DNA of 64,000 bases, taken from NCBI GenBank assembly GCA_902702965.1, contig CACRXP010000870.1, forward strand, positions 111,960 through 175,959. Reading direction: 5' to 3'. Shown here one piece after another: positions 20,150-31,722 of this stretch (the first letter of the stretch is position 1; the number at the start of each line of letters is the position of its first letter). The DNA is from Spirometra erinaceieuropaei (taxonomy: Eukaryota; Platyhelminthes; Cestoda; Diphyllobothriidea; Diphyllobothriidae). The notes beneath the pieces are model-generated. The model was not told where the DNA came from and made no database searches. It was given only the letters and a program-made list of their open reading frames with translations. Both the position numbers and the translations under genes were made by a program.

Positions 20150-23100
20150 GAAAAATCCAGCACCATTATACAATCCTTTCCTCCACCATCGGCTAACAGT
20201 GCCTCAAACACTCCAACTCAAAACGTAGCGTGTTCCCAACTGTCCCCAGCCCTCATATCGAGGCAGTTAGGCCGAATATGCCGATTTTCCCGCCGTTTAA
20301 TAGAATTCTTGCTCCAATGGAAGCAATGCGTCCCCCACCCCATAACTTGTTTCCTCCACGACGGGTTTACCAATGTATTTCTCATCCTAATGTCCATACT
20401 GGATCAGTTAACTCATCCGGTCCTCACTTCTGTTCCGGCTGCAATGTGTTGCAGTATCTGGTCCGTGGATTTCCAGCTGAAAATAAGTTAGCTAACAATG
20501 GTGACCAGTTTACCTGCCCGTCATTCCCTCCCCCAAGTCCTACCCCTTTTTTATCCACGTCAGAATTTTTTGATGCCACAAAATATTTTGCAGAACCGGA
20601 TGGTTACATCCGGAGCGTTTGCTCCGTGGGCAGCCCAGAACTGGACGATGTAAGCCACCTCCCTCAGAAACAAAAAGCCTTTCCCGGCAAACTTTTGTTT
20701 TAAATGCCAGATCCTTGCTTAATAAGATGTCTTTGCTTCAGACTTTGGCGTTCTTCCATTGTCCAGATATTGTTTTAGTAACTGATTGTTTTTCGTAACT
20801 GAGGCGTCCGATTCCGTAGCTGACTCCGAACTCTCGCTTCTAGGCTATAATTGCGTTCGAAATTATCGCCAATACAGCCGTGGTGGGGTCAGCTGCGTCT
20901 ACGTTAAGCAAAAACTTACATTTTTGACGCTAGACATCCCGCATTTTTCCGCTGTAGAAGGCAGCTGCTGGCTCCAGGTTGCCCTAAAAAATAAGTTCTC
21001 TTTACTCGTTGGCTGCGCCTATCGCTCTCCCAACGCTAATGGCAATTTTGATCGTTTACTCTCACAGGCATTTCATGCTGCGGCCGACTCAAGCTTTAAG
21101 TACCCATTGGTTGCGGGTGACTTTAATCTCCCCGAAGTCCGCTAGTCTCCGCCTTCGGGCCCCAGAAGGTTCGAAGACTTTCTTGAGGCTGTGGATGTTT
21201 GGATGTGGACTCAGGTTGTCGATTTTCCCACCCGAGGATCAAGCACACTTGACCTGATTTTTTGTAGAGACTGCATACCTTCGTCTTTTTCATCTCTTGG
21301 CCCGCTCGGGGGCTCACACCAAGACATAGTTGTTTAAAAATTGGAATTCGAGGCTGACAAAACGTTGTCCGCAAAGTACACGTTTTTCCGTGATTTCCGA
21401 TAAACTCGCTGAACCGAATTATTAACACACCTTAATTTCCACGACTGGACTGGTTTCTTCCTTAGTTCGGATGTAAATTTTTGCACTGCAAATCTGTACG
21501 AAATTTTGGATCCGCTTATTTCTCGTTGTGTCCCCCGTAAGAAAATTATTAATGTTGGGGATGAGGTTTTCCTACCCTTATCCTTTCGTCGCAGATTGAG
21601 CAGACTTTATCGTCGATTCCATCTTCAGAACGACGTTTCTGTCCTGTCCTTGATTTGTGATATTTTTGAGCGGGCTAAGAGATTGTCTGAAGAAAAACAG
21701 CTAGCCGAAGATGTCCAGTTTACCGAAAACCATTCGTCAAATATCACGTAACTTTTCTCTAGAAAAATACGAACTCACCGAAAGACGCAGGATCCCATCC
21801 TCCGAGACGCTCTCGGAAATCCCATAGTTGATGCCCAGTTAACCGCGGATAGCTTCAATGATTTCCTGTCCAAAACGTTTATTGAAGACTCGACCACTCC
21901 GCTTCCGACCATCCAGCCATTGACCGGGGCAGTTCGAGAAACTACAACTTTCACTCTGTGGGGGGTGACTGTTGCGATTAGGCGTTTTCGTCAATCTTAT
22001 AGTCCAGGCCCTGATGGTGTCCCTGTAAGCATTTTAAAAGCCGATGCAAACACGATCTTTCCATCCCTCTTATGCAAGAAATTTGATCTCGCTCTTGAAA
22101 GTGAAACTTATCCTACCTTGTGGAAGGAATCACACATTTTGCCCATTCCTAAGCACGGCAAATCTACATCATTTGATGACTTTCGGCCAATAAACACCCT
22201 CCCTGCAGTTTTGAAGATGTTAGAGACATTGATCAAGGATAAGATGATGTGTCACTTAACAGCGAACAAATTACTGAGTGTTGCTCAGCATGGATTCCTC
22301 AAAGCTCGATCTTGTGACACCTGTCAACTCTCTTTCTTTGACTATGTTCTCCAATCTAGGGACCATGGTTTTGCTCTTTACACAGTGTATCTCGATTTCA
22401 CTAAGGCTTTTGATCGTGTTGACCATGTTCTTCTCCTCTTGAAATTGTCCTCTTTCGGAATAGGTGGCAAACTTTTGAATTTTATATCCTCTTATTTGGG
22501 CACTCGCGCACAACGAGTTAAGATTTCCAATACCATCTCCAAGCCCAAACGTGTGAGGAGTGGAGTCATTCAGGGTAGTGTACTCGGCCCGCTTTTATTT
22601 TGCCTTTTCGTTAATGATGTACCCGATTTATTTCAGAATGGTAAGCCTTTCATGTATGCCGACGATCTTAAAGTTGCATATCGATGTAAGCCGGCAGATC
22701 GTGACATCGTACTTGAGCTCCTAAAGAGCGATCTACAGGCTTTCGCCCAGTGGTGCCGCACATGGCGCCTTTCTCTTTCTTGGCATAAGTGGTCAGTCAT
22801 GATGGTTGACGACGACCGTCAACCTCAACTAATAATTGAAGGTCACGCCATAAATGTGCCTGGGGTTATTTAGGATCTGGGCGTATCATACTCCAAAAGT
22901 CTCAATCTTTCGGAGCACTGTGCCTTGATAGTCTCCAAAGCACGTAGAACGACCGGGTTTACCCACCGAAACTTTAAAACTAGGGATATTAGAATGCGCC
23001 TTTACAACATGTACGTTAGACCTGGTCTGGAATACTGTTCGTTTTCATTTAGCCTCATGCGTGCTACTGAGCGGAAGAAAATAGAATCCGTTCAACACTT

Positions 23101-23860
23101 TTTTACCAAGAGAATTTTAACCCCGGAACACCGACATTTGTCTTACCAAGAACGTTGCCGACTTACAGGCCTCGATCCTTTATGATTCCGTAGATTACAA
23201 AAGGGACTATTTTTGCTATTTAAACTCTTATATAATCACACATTTAACCCGCTCACCTCTCTAAGACATCATATCCACCCACGACGGAACAGTCACCGTG
23301 AGGTCTTTTTATTTCTGCCTCTGGCACGCACTGTTAAATATCGTCGGTTCTTTTCTGTAAATGCAATTGCTATTTGGAATAAATTACGCAGGAGTGTGAA
23401 AACTCTGCAAAATTATCCTTTATTTAGAGAACTATTACTCGATTTTTGCATTCAGAAAAGCTCCCACAAATTTTGGGTAGGAAACCTCAGATCGACTGTA
23501 CCGTAGCGATGGCGTTTGTGGTGTCTGACCACTATGGCCGGTTCCGCCAGGGACAATTTCTTTGGCTAACAGCGACAGCTGTTCTTCGGCGTTTCTGTTT
23601 GGACTAGCCCCAACTTCATGTAAGAAATTGGCGACAGATATTATCCGATACCTTGCAGCCCCCCATTCTTGACGGTCATAAGTTTGTCGCCAGCAGTTAT
23701 TTTTCTCCTGAAACCTCCAAACCATAAAAACCATCAAATGTATTTTTATTTCTTTCCCACAGGACTCTTTTTTCAATGATGGCCGGATTTGAGTTTAACT
23801 CTTCCCTGACAATGCCTGTAAAATGGCATTAAATAAAAGCAATTTTACTATCTCTCGGGA
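20150..23860 (+). mobile_element. LINE A, Jockey/CR1-type non-LTR element, copy 1
   Basis: A proline-rich N-terminal part (about 20230-20700, with a CSGC pair) precedes an endonuclease (SLLGYNCVRNYRQYSRGG, GCAYRSPNANGNFDRLLSQA, GDFNLPEVR, FPTRGSSTLDLIFC; 20790-21290). The RT follows (SPGPDGVPVSILKADAN, LDFTKAFDRVDHVLLLLKLS, GVIQGSVLGPLLF, YADDLK with YADD at 22654-22665). The thumb is at 22900-23185 and the C-terminus at about 23213-23506. The 3' end GACAATGCCTGTAAAATGGC lies near 23805. The RT frame 21920-22873 is open, but the endonuclease has several stops. A second copy is at 35490-37830. Confidence 0.85.
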
Positions 23861-24610
23861 AAAAACTGTTGGTTGTATCCTGCCCTCTTTTGCTGGCGGT
23901 AGATTTAGTCTCAGACTATGGGACTGCCTTTATGGCTGTATCCAGATCAGTTAATAAGTTGCTCGCGTCCGTGATATATGCTGTAACGTCTTTATTTGGC
24001 TGCCTCACCGGACTTTTTGCATTATAGCTTGATGCACATGTGAAGGGCGAGCTGCTAGCGCACATTGTTAGCGCACGTAAGTCCATAAGATTACTTCCTA
24101 CAGGTTTTTTTCGGGTTTGTCGATCTTTGTTTTTTGTTGGTGCAGACGGACTCTGCATTATCCAGCTTTGTCAAATTTATGGAAATGCGAGCGCCAGTTT
24201 CATATCTGGCTGTCGTATTTTTATTGCTGTCCATTTCGGTTGAGTCCGAAGACTTGTCTAGTGACTTCGTGCGTTGCCTCTTGTTTCGCTGAAAGCGAAG
24301 TCTATAACCCTTTACCGGTCTCTTGAGGTTCGTGTGGTCCGGCTCATTGATGTTTTCCATGTCCTTTGTATTGTGTTCAGGGGGTTTAATTTTGTTATAC
24401 TCAAGAAGTGACGCTATTATTTCAGTGAGGAGGTCGACGTCTACATCTAGTTTCGAAACTCTGATGGTGAGTTCTCGACATCCATCACAGCGTGTCCACA
24501 TGTAGGTATCTAGTTTGTTTGTGGCTGACATCGGCAGTGAACTGCGTTCTTCAGGGTTGGTGGTCGGTGGCCCATCACGTCCAGCTGAGAACCAGTTGAG
24601 TATTTTCGGC
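23860..24610 (-). mobile_element. CR1-type LINE ORF1 fragment (family of LINE 3)
   Basis: The minus strand reads MWTRCDGCRELTIRVSKLDV, a CxxC pair followed by a heptad-like segment, then KGYRLRFQRNKRQRTKSLDK and ESVCTNKKQRSTNPKK. It is nearly the same as the interrupted ORF1 at 25478-25779 plus 30653-31059 and therefore serves as the uninterrupted reference. It ends at the 3' end of LINE A, so LINE A may have inserted next to or into it. Confidence 0.7.
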
Positions 24611-24699
24611 AAATTTTTATCACAGGAAATAAAAAAACGGTTTACAATTAAGTGATAGGTCGCCTTTTCCTGAGTATATATTATTTTCGTGGGCATCGC

Positions 24700-24782
24700 A
24701 CCATGCGGACGTCGCCGGGCGGCTAAGGGCGTCAGTTCTTGCACAAGTGGTCCGTGGTTCGAATCCCGAGTGTGGCGAACTT
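24700..24782 (+). repeat. tRNA-like segment, antisense to the CR1 ORF1 fragment
   Basis: GCCGGGCGGCTAAGGGCGTC resembles a leucine/serine-type box A and GTGGTTCGAATCCC is a good box B. The T stem does not pair well, so this is not a clean tRNA gene. It lies 5' of ORF1 but on the opposite strand. Confidence 0.5.
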
Positions 24783-24842
24783 TTGACACATATAGTAGGG
24801 TCATGGACATTTGTATTCCCATGCTAGAAAGATATCTTTGAG

Positions 24843-25245
24843 ATTGTATTAATTTATATTGGGCGTCTTCAATTGCTAATTGGCTACTTTACTGAGCACA
24901 AAGTAAATCTATTTTCTAAACGGAATTCAGTATAAAACGTCAATTGGAAGCAAAGAACGACTAAGTCTTCACAGACGGGTTCTAAGGCGTCTTCGCTTTC
25001 TGCCGGTTATCGAGCACTTCGTCGACAGAAGATTAACTTCGGAAGCACGATGGAGTTGGTATTCGTAGGAATCTGAACTAAACCGTGTTAGCTGCTTTCT
25101 TAAACTCCAGATTGTGGTTTCCAGAGAGCCTCAGTGACGGATGAAGATATCGCCAGTAATGGGATACGTGAAAGCGGAGGTTACTTGCACTTTTAAAATG
25201 ATTTCTAATAATAATTGTTATAATAATATTTTTATTTAATACCAG
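24843..25245. other. No supported feature
   Basis: AT-rich sequence with no recognised motif. Confidence 0.4.
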
Positions 25246-25478
25246 TTTACAGGCATTGTCAGTGAAGCGTTAAACAAAAATCCGGCCAGCAGTGAAAAAA
25301 GCTCATGTAGGAAAGGAATAAAAATATATTTGATGGTTTTTATGGTTTGGAGTGTTCAGGAGCAAAAAAACTGCTGGCGACAAACGTTTGACCGTCAAGA
25401 AGGGAGGGGCTGCATGGTGTCGGATAATATCTGTCGCCAATTTCTTTCCTGCAGTTGAGGTTAGTCCAAACGAATTAA
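25246..25478 (-). mobile_element. LINE A 3'-terminal fragment
   Basis: The minus strand matches the LINE A 3' untranslated region: ACAGGCATTGTC at the outer end (plus 25249-25260), the CTCCTGAACACTCCAAACCAT block and the GCGACAGATATTATCCGA block. It is a heavily 5'-truncated, diverged copy abutting LINE 3. Confidence 0.65.
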
Positions 25479-25779
25479 AATTTGCCGGAAATACTCAACT
25501 GGTTCTCAGCTGGACGTGATGGGCCACCGGCCACCAACCCTGAAGAACGCAGTTCACTGCCGATGTCAGCCACAAACAAACTAGATACCTACATGTGGAC
25601 ACGATGTGATGGATGTCGAGAACTCACCATCAGAGTTTCGAAACTAGATGTAGACGTCGACCTCCTCACTGAAATAATAGCGTCACTTCTTGAGTATAAC
25701 AAAATTAAACCCCCTGAACACAATACAAAGGACATGGAAAACATCAATGAGCCGGACCACACGAACCTCAAGAAACCGC
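25478..25779 (+). mobile_element. LINE 3 (CR1-type), ORF1 part 1
   Basis: An open frame from 25482 matches the ORF1 of 23860-24610 residue for residue through NEPDHTNLKK, then is cut at GAAACCG (25773-25779). The same ORF continues at 30653 after another GAAACCG. The intact reference copy reads straight across this point. Confidence 0.8.
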
Positions 25780-26261
25780 GCGCTTCGAATTTGGTTTCAA
25801 ATTTTCGTCCTCTCTCGGAATTTAGTTTCTTCGAGAATTCGACTTACTGTACGCTCTTAGAGCGTAACTTAAGACGGAATTAAGACCCAAACTCGACTCA
25901 TCAATATCTTCCTCCCAACTAGTCTTCTGCAGCACATTCCCAGTACTCCGATTTCGGCCGTGCTCGTTTCTACAACTTGCAAGCCCAGACAGACGGATTA
26001 TCTGCAGAACAACACACCCGAGGCTTCTACAAAGGCTGAGTCTCTTTTCCACTATTAGTCATTGTTTCATCATCGTCTCAAAGTATTTGTCTAAATTTCT
26101 GCCCCCGGAAGCTTCTCGATCATACCATATGAAGTTACTTTCTACCGAAAGATCGTCATAAAAGCCTTTTCTTCATACTTAAACCTGCGCTCTTTGTGTA
26201 TATAGAAAAGTTATCCAGAATTTTGGAGTCCGCACCTGTGTTTCAAAGTAACGCGCACTTG

Positions 26262-26336
26262 GGGTTCGAACCGGGGACCTAAAGAGTTAGAGCCAGCTCC
26301 GCTAACCCCTGCACTATCGCCGCACGACCGGAGCAC
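26262..26336 (-). repeat. tRNA-like segment antisense in the LINE 2 5' region
   Basis: On the minus strand a tRNA-like stretch holds TGCAGGGGTTAGCGGAGC, then CCCCGGTTCGAACCCC, a good box B. The anticodon arm is not clean. Its position and antisense orientation match the tRNA-like segment of the other CR1 family at 24700-24782. Confidence 0.5.
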
Positions 26337-26357
26337 ACAGCTAAAAGCTTTGTTTAT

Positions 26358-27503
26358 TTGTCACCACAGGATCTCGTAGGATATTCTTGTAATGGTTGTC
26401 AAACGATAGCCTACAAGATGCATCAACTAGAGGAAGAAGTAAGAAATCTGAAGGAACTTATACACAAAACTGTTTCTTCAGAGGCCCGCCCGGGGTTATC
26501 TACGCAGAGGTTAACTCAGAGTAGAGCGAGAGCCATCCAGTGTAAAGAATCCCCAGAAAGCAGTCATGTGGTGAATAAGACAACTGCTGTTAGTGGGCAA
26601 ATAGTGGCATCCGATGAAAAAAAGAATAAGAAGAAGACTACACCTAACACCACGGGGAAAAGTCGCTAGAATACGAAAGAAAGCATATCGGTCTTGTGCG
26701 AAAAGCAGTTGAAAAACGAAACGACCGTAAATGTGCCAGCGGAAGTGGAAGGAAAGGAGCAGTTGACGCCCAACCGTAGACATCCCCATACAATGTGCTC
26801 ATTTCCGGAGCCGAACTTAGAGGGCTTATCAATTAGCGCAATGACATATGGTTATGGACCCACGGTGGAATTAGCTGCCACCGCGAATTCCCATGTCAAC
26901 AGAGTTGAGAACCGAGCCGAGGAAGCCTCTAATTCATGGGGGTCAAGCTCTCTTCAGAGCCCTCTGATGGGAGGCAGTGCCGATCAACCCCATCGTGCAG
27001 CTATTCAAGATACCTCAACAAGATCCGCGGACGAAATTAACGGGGACATAAATACCAGTATGACAGCCCCTTCCTTTTCGCCAGTCCACTTAGACGAGGG
27101 CAAAGGACCGGTCAACGACGTCCAAACCGCAGAACACAGAGGAATGCTTAACAAGGATCACTGCATCATAATTCAGGGCCTGCCAGAGTCCACCGCCAGT
27201 GCCCCCAGGGAACGAGTCGCTGCTGACTTAGAGCAATTCCAGAAACTCCTAAATGAAATGCTGCAACCAACAGAAGATGTCACAGTCGTAAAGGCGTTTC
27301 GTCTTGGTAGCCGTACAACCGCCGCTCCACAGACACGACCAAGACCCCTGAAACATGTCCTAGGTAGCAATGAGCAGGCGAAACTAATCCTTTCCAGACG
27401 TTTTCGACTGAAAAATTCCCATAAAGGAGTGTTTTTTCAGCCGGACTACTCACTTGCCGAGAGAATGAAACGCCGCGAACTTGTCCTAGAATTGAGAACA
27501 TGA
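26358..27503 (+). pseudogene. LINE 2 ORF1 protein
   Basis: Begins around SCNGCQTIAYKMHQLEEEVR, a CxxC pair followed by a predicted coiled coil. A single in-frame TAG (26667-26669) interrupts an otherwise continuous frame. The C-terminal domain contains VVKAFRLGSRTT, RPLKHVLGSNEQAKLILSRR and GVFFQPDYSLAERMKRRELV, a conserved ORF1 module recalled from flatworm CR1 elements, presumably nucleic-acid binding. It ends with TGA at 27501-27503, overlapping the ORF2 ATG at 27500 (ATGA). The first ATG is uncertain because the conserved start lies after non-ATG codons. Confidence 0.75.
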
Positions 27504-30426
27504 CAAACCAACGGAGAAAAAGGCTTGACAATCTACAACGACCGGATAGTCAAACGACATTCCGCCCCCCTCTGGATCAAGCCGATCCGAATGACCGCAC
27601 AGGTAGCACGGTAGCTTGTGTCGGGGTTGATAAAAAATTACGCATGAACTCGAAACTCATATTCATGTATACCAACGCGCAAAGTGTACTTTCTAAACTG
27701 GATGAACTTCGTATCCTTACCCATGACCTCCACACAGACGTTATCTCAATAACAGAAACAGAACAGATTGATGATAGACAACTCATGCTCCTTGGATTTC
27801 AACTGTTCCGCAGAGACAGACAAAACAGGAGCGGTGGAGGCATAGTAACATTTGTTAAAAATGGCTTATACGTTTCAGAAAAACTGCTCAATTAACTTGC
27901 AGTACGGAAGCGTTGTGGCTGACCATAAGGGCACCGGGCTCTCAAAGCCTCGATATCTTGACAGTATATCGCCCCCCGAGAAATGACCCTGAAGCTGATG
28001 CCCAACTGCTGGAGGAGCTTAGGCTATTTTCAATGCGACCGGCTACTCTCATCGTCGGTGATTTTAATGCACCTCACATAAACTGGAGCTCGGCCTCAGC
28101 CGACTGCTCTGAAGCAGCATTCGACCAGCAGTTAGTGCGTACCTCCGACAGTCTGCTTCTAACCCAACACGTAATGTTTCCAACGAGAGTTCGAGAGGGC
28201 CAGCAAATGAATTGCCTTGATCTGGTGTTCACCAAGTCCTCTGACAATATCGACGTTGTTAATTGCCTCCCCCCGTTGGGTCAGAGTGACCATGTAGTTC
28301 TCATGTGGGAATACACCTTATTCTCCCTGCCTGCACAACCGCTCGATTCCCGACCCAATATCTGGCGCGGAGATTTCGAACAGATGAGAAGGGATCTAAG
28401 TCCTATCGACTGGGCATCCACTCTATCCGGCGATGTCGAAGAGGTTTGGTGTCAGTTCAAAGAGATAGTCCACAACCTCATCTCCAACCATTGCCCAGTC
28501 ATGCACAGAAGACTAACAAATAGACCCCGCTGGCTGACTCCGTCCTTAAAGAAGGAGGTTAACAAGAAGAGGAAGCTGTGGAAAAGATCCCTGACTGACC
28601 GGACGCCAAAATCCCTAAGCAGTTATAAGTCTCAGAGAAATCGGGTCAAAGTTCTCATCGCTAGAGATCGGAAAGCCTTTGAAAAGGATCTTCTCAACCG
28701 TGCCAGGGTTAATCCCAAAGTCCTCTACAGCTACATAAGACAGAGCACGCGGAACAAAGACCCCATCCCACTGCTGCGAACAGCCGAGGGAATGGAAATC
28801 TCCGATGACAAGGATAAGGCTGAACACCTCTCTCAGTTTTTCCGGTCCGTCGTGACAAGTGAACCTGATTTTCTCTCCCCCATGTGTGAAGACGAAGAAA
28901 AGCCTACCCTTGAAGCCGTATTCTTCACCGAAGCAACTGTTCGGAACGAGTTACTTAATCTGAAAGAATCGAACTCCCCAGGCCCTGATGCAATCCCCGC
29001 CAAGCTGCTGAAGGAGCTAGCTCCCAAAATGTCCAAGCCATAAGCCCTGATCTTCCAAACATTATTTCTTACTGGATGCCTACCCTCTGACTGGAAGTCC
29101 GCTACCATCACTCCGCTTTTTAAGAGCGGAAGTCGTGAGTCTGCGAATAACTACAGGCCAGTGAGCCTTACCTCCATCTGTTGCAAAATCATGGAGAAGA
29201 TCATTAAGAAGGCCTTGATGCAGTTCCTCGAGCAGCACCACCTCCTCTCTGATGCACAACACGACTTTCGAAGTGGTAGGTCCTGCCTCATGAATCTGCT
29301 CTTTACGCTCGAACGCTGGACCAGAGCACGCGATGAAGGTAGTGTGGTGCACGCCATCTACATCGATTTCAAAAAGGCCTTCGACAGCGTTCCCCACCAA
29401 CGTCTCTTGCACAAACTGCGCAACGCTGGAATTCGTGGACGCCTTCTTGTATGAATCCAGAGCTTTTTGGCTGGACGGTCCCAAAGAGTGTAGGTCGGGC
29501 GTCAACAGTCCTCAGAGGTAAGCGTGGTGAGTGGCGTCCCACAGGGCTCAGTCCTAGGTCCCACGTTATTCCTCGTTTTCATAAATGACTGCGTCAGGGA
29601 CTTAGACTGTGATACCATCCTGTTTGCCGACGACATTAAATTGTGGAAAGTTATTCACAATGCGGCAGACGCAGACCACCTGCAATCAAACCTGAACAGG
29701 CTCGAGGACTGGTCGAAGCGCTGGCTTATGCCCTTCAATAAAAGCAAGTGCAACTTTCTTCAACTAGGCAGCTTCAGAACCTCCAGCCCCAGGACTTACT
29801 TTCTAGAGGGCACACCACTGCAACAGGTTGACAGTCAGAAGGACTTGGGTGTTTGGATTACATCTTCACTCAAACCAACACTGCACTGCGCGAAGGCGGC
29901 TAAATCGGCTATGGCTACACTGCAACTCATTAAGCGAGCATTTATAGGATTAGATCCAGACAGCTTTTCAAAAATATTTGGCACCTACGTGAGGCCTCAT
30001 CTAGAATACGCCATGCAGGCGTGGAGACCTTGGACTGCCAAGGACTCTACCGTTTTGGAGAAGATCCAGAGACGAGCGACCAAAATGATAAAAGGTCTGG
30101 GAGCGCTGTCTTACGAATCTCGACTGTCAACTCTCAACCTGTTTCCACTTTCCTGCAGGCAATTACGTGGTGACCTTATACTTGCATTTCGCATTATCAA
30201 CGGCCTAGACTGTTGTTTAGATCCCACTGGTTATTTCACACAAGCTTACACGCCCAATTTGCGCGGTCATCCCCTAAAACTACGCGCCGGGAAAGCAAGA
30301 ATCAATGGGAGAAAGTTCTTTTTCAGTCACATAGTGGTTGCAGCGTGAAATGCCCTACCCACCGAAGTTGCAACCTCCTCCTGTGTGAATTCCTTTAAGT
30401 TTAGACTTGACGCGCATCAAGCCTCC
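27500..30426 (+). pseudogene. LINE 2 ORF2: endonuclease-reverse transcriptase
   Basis: The endonuclease shows YTNAQSVLSKLDELR, ITETEQ, YRPPRNDPEADAQ, VGDFNAPHINW, CLDLVFT and QSDHVVL. The RT shows SPGPDAIPAKLL, NYRPVSLTSICCKIMEKII, IDFKKAFDSVPHQRLL, GVPQGSVLGP and FADDIK (FADD at 29622-29633), then DLGVWITSSLKP, YVRPHLEYAMQAW and RRATKMIKGLGALSYESRL. Breaks: a frame change between about 27896 and 27912, a TAA at 29041, stops near 29452 and 29494, and a TGA near 30346 (probably from a Trp codon). The catalytic motifs are intact but the ORF is not. Confidence 0.85.
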
Positions 30427-30652
30427 CAGTTACCAGCCGTGCATCCACTCACATAACCGGCACCAACTTAAACTTGTTTATACTACTTGTAACTTGTTAG
30501 TAACCGTTATTAATTACTCTTTTTGACTAACTGTCAGCGATTATGTACAAAACCCCTTTTTCTCCTTCGCACTATCAATGTTTTCTCCGCCGACTTGTAA
30601 CCAATAGGGAGTTTAAAGGCGCTCGCCTATATTTCCCTTAATAAACTGAAAA

Positions 30653-31610
30653 TGAAACCGGTCAAAGGTTATAGACGTCGCTTTCAGCGAAACAAGAGGC
30701 AACGCACGAAGTCACTAGACAAGTCTTCGAACTCAACCGAAATGGACAGCAATAAAAATACGACAGCCAGATATGAAACTGGCGCTCGCATTTCCATAAA
30801 TTTGACAAAGCTGGATCATGCAGAGTCCGTCTGCACCAACAAAAAACAAAGATCGACAAACCCGAAAAAACCTGTAGAAAGTAATCGTATGGACTTACGT
30901 GCGCAAACAATGAGCGCTAGCAGCTCGCCCTTCACATGTGCACCAAGCTATAATGCAAAAAGTCCGGTGAGGCAGCCAAATAAAGACGTTACAGCATATA
31001 TCACGGACGCGAGCAACTTATTAACTGATCTGGATACAGCCATAAAGGCAGTCCCATAGTCTGAGACTAAATCTACCGCCAGCAAAAGAGGGCAGGATAC
31101 AACCCCCATTTTTCTCCCCGAGAGATCACGCTGTGTGGTAGTGCAAGGAGTTCCTGAATCACCTGGTCACACCCCGAAAGCGAGGGTGTAACATGATCCG
31201 TTGACATTCCAAAAATTACTCAATGACACGCAAGAACCCGATAAGGTAGTCAAAATCCAAAAGGTCTTCTATTTGGGACCTTTAGTTAAAAGCAACCCAG
31301 ACAAAGTGTGGCCGACACCACTAAAAGTCGTATAGGGAAACGAACAGCAAGCAAATCTCATCTTGTCACGAAAGCCCAGGCTTCGCAACAACCATCGTGG
31401 AGTGTTTTTTTCAGCCGGAATATCACCCAATCGAACGAATAAAAATAAGGGCGCTGGTAGCGGAACTGAGAAAACGTCAGAGCGAGGGCGAAGTGAATCT
31501 GAAAATAGCAAACAAAAAAATTGTGAAAATAGAGCGTTCCTTTTTGTGGAATCATCCGGTGACATTGACGTTTAAAGCACCGGCGCTCGGTCCCGACAAA
31601 CTTCAGTAAA
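30653..31610 (+). pseudogene. LINE 3 ORF1 part 2
   Basis: Continues directly from the cut at 25779: PVKGYRRRFQRNKRQRTKSL through LLTDLDTAIKAVP to a stop at 31059. After frame changes come VVVQGVPES-like and LSRKPRLRNNHRGVFF segments, matching the C-terminal ORF1 module of LINE 2 (GVFFQPDY). It is disrupted downstream of 31060. Confidence 0.7.
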
Positions 31611-31722
31611 TTCAAAATCGACTAGTGGACTTGGTACGCCAGGCGAAATATGCAATAGTAGCTATCACTCAGAAGCACTAGCAAACAATTTCCAGAGATC
31701 TAAACAACCGAATAATATAAAA

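Larger units (their letters stand above)
25780..30652 (+). mobile_element. LINE 2, CR1-type, nearly full-length
   Basis: Starts CGCGCTTCGAATTT directly after the first GAAACCG and ends with CTTAATAAACTGAAAAT just before the second, so a target-site duplication of about 7 bp flanks it. It carries a 5' region of about 580 bp, ORF1 with one stop, ORF2 (endonuclease and RT) with one frameshift and about five stops, and a 3' UTR. A 5'-truncated relative is at 39630-40318. Confidence 0.85.

Noticed and set aside
24700..24782. A functional tRNA gene
   Set aside because: Boxes A and B are present but the T stem and acceptor do not pair properly.
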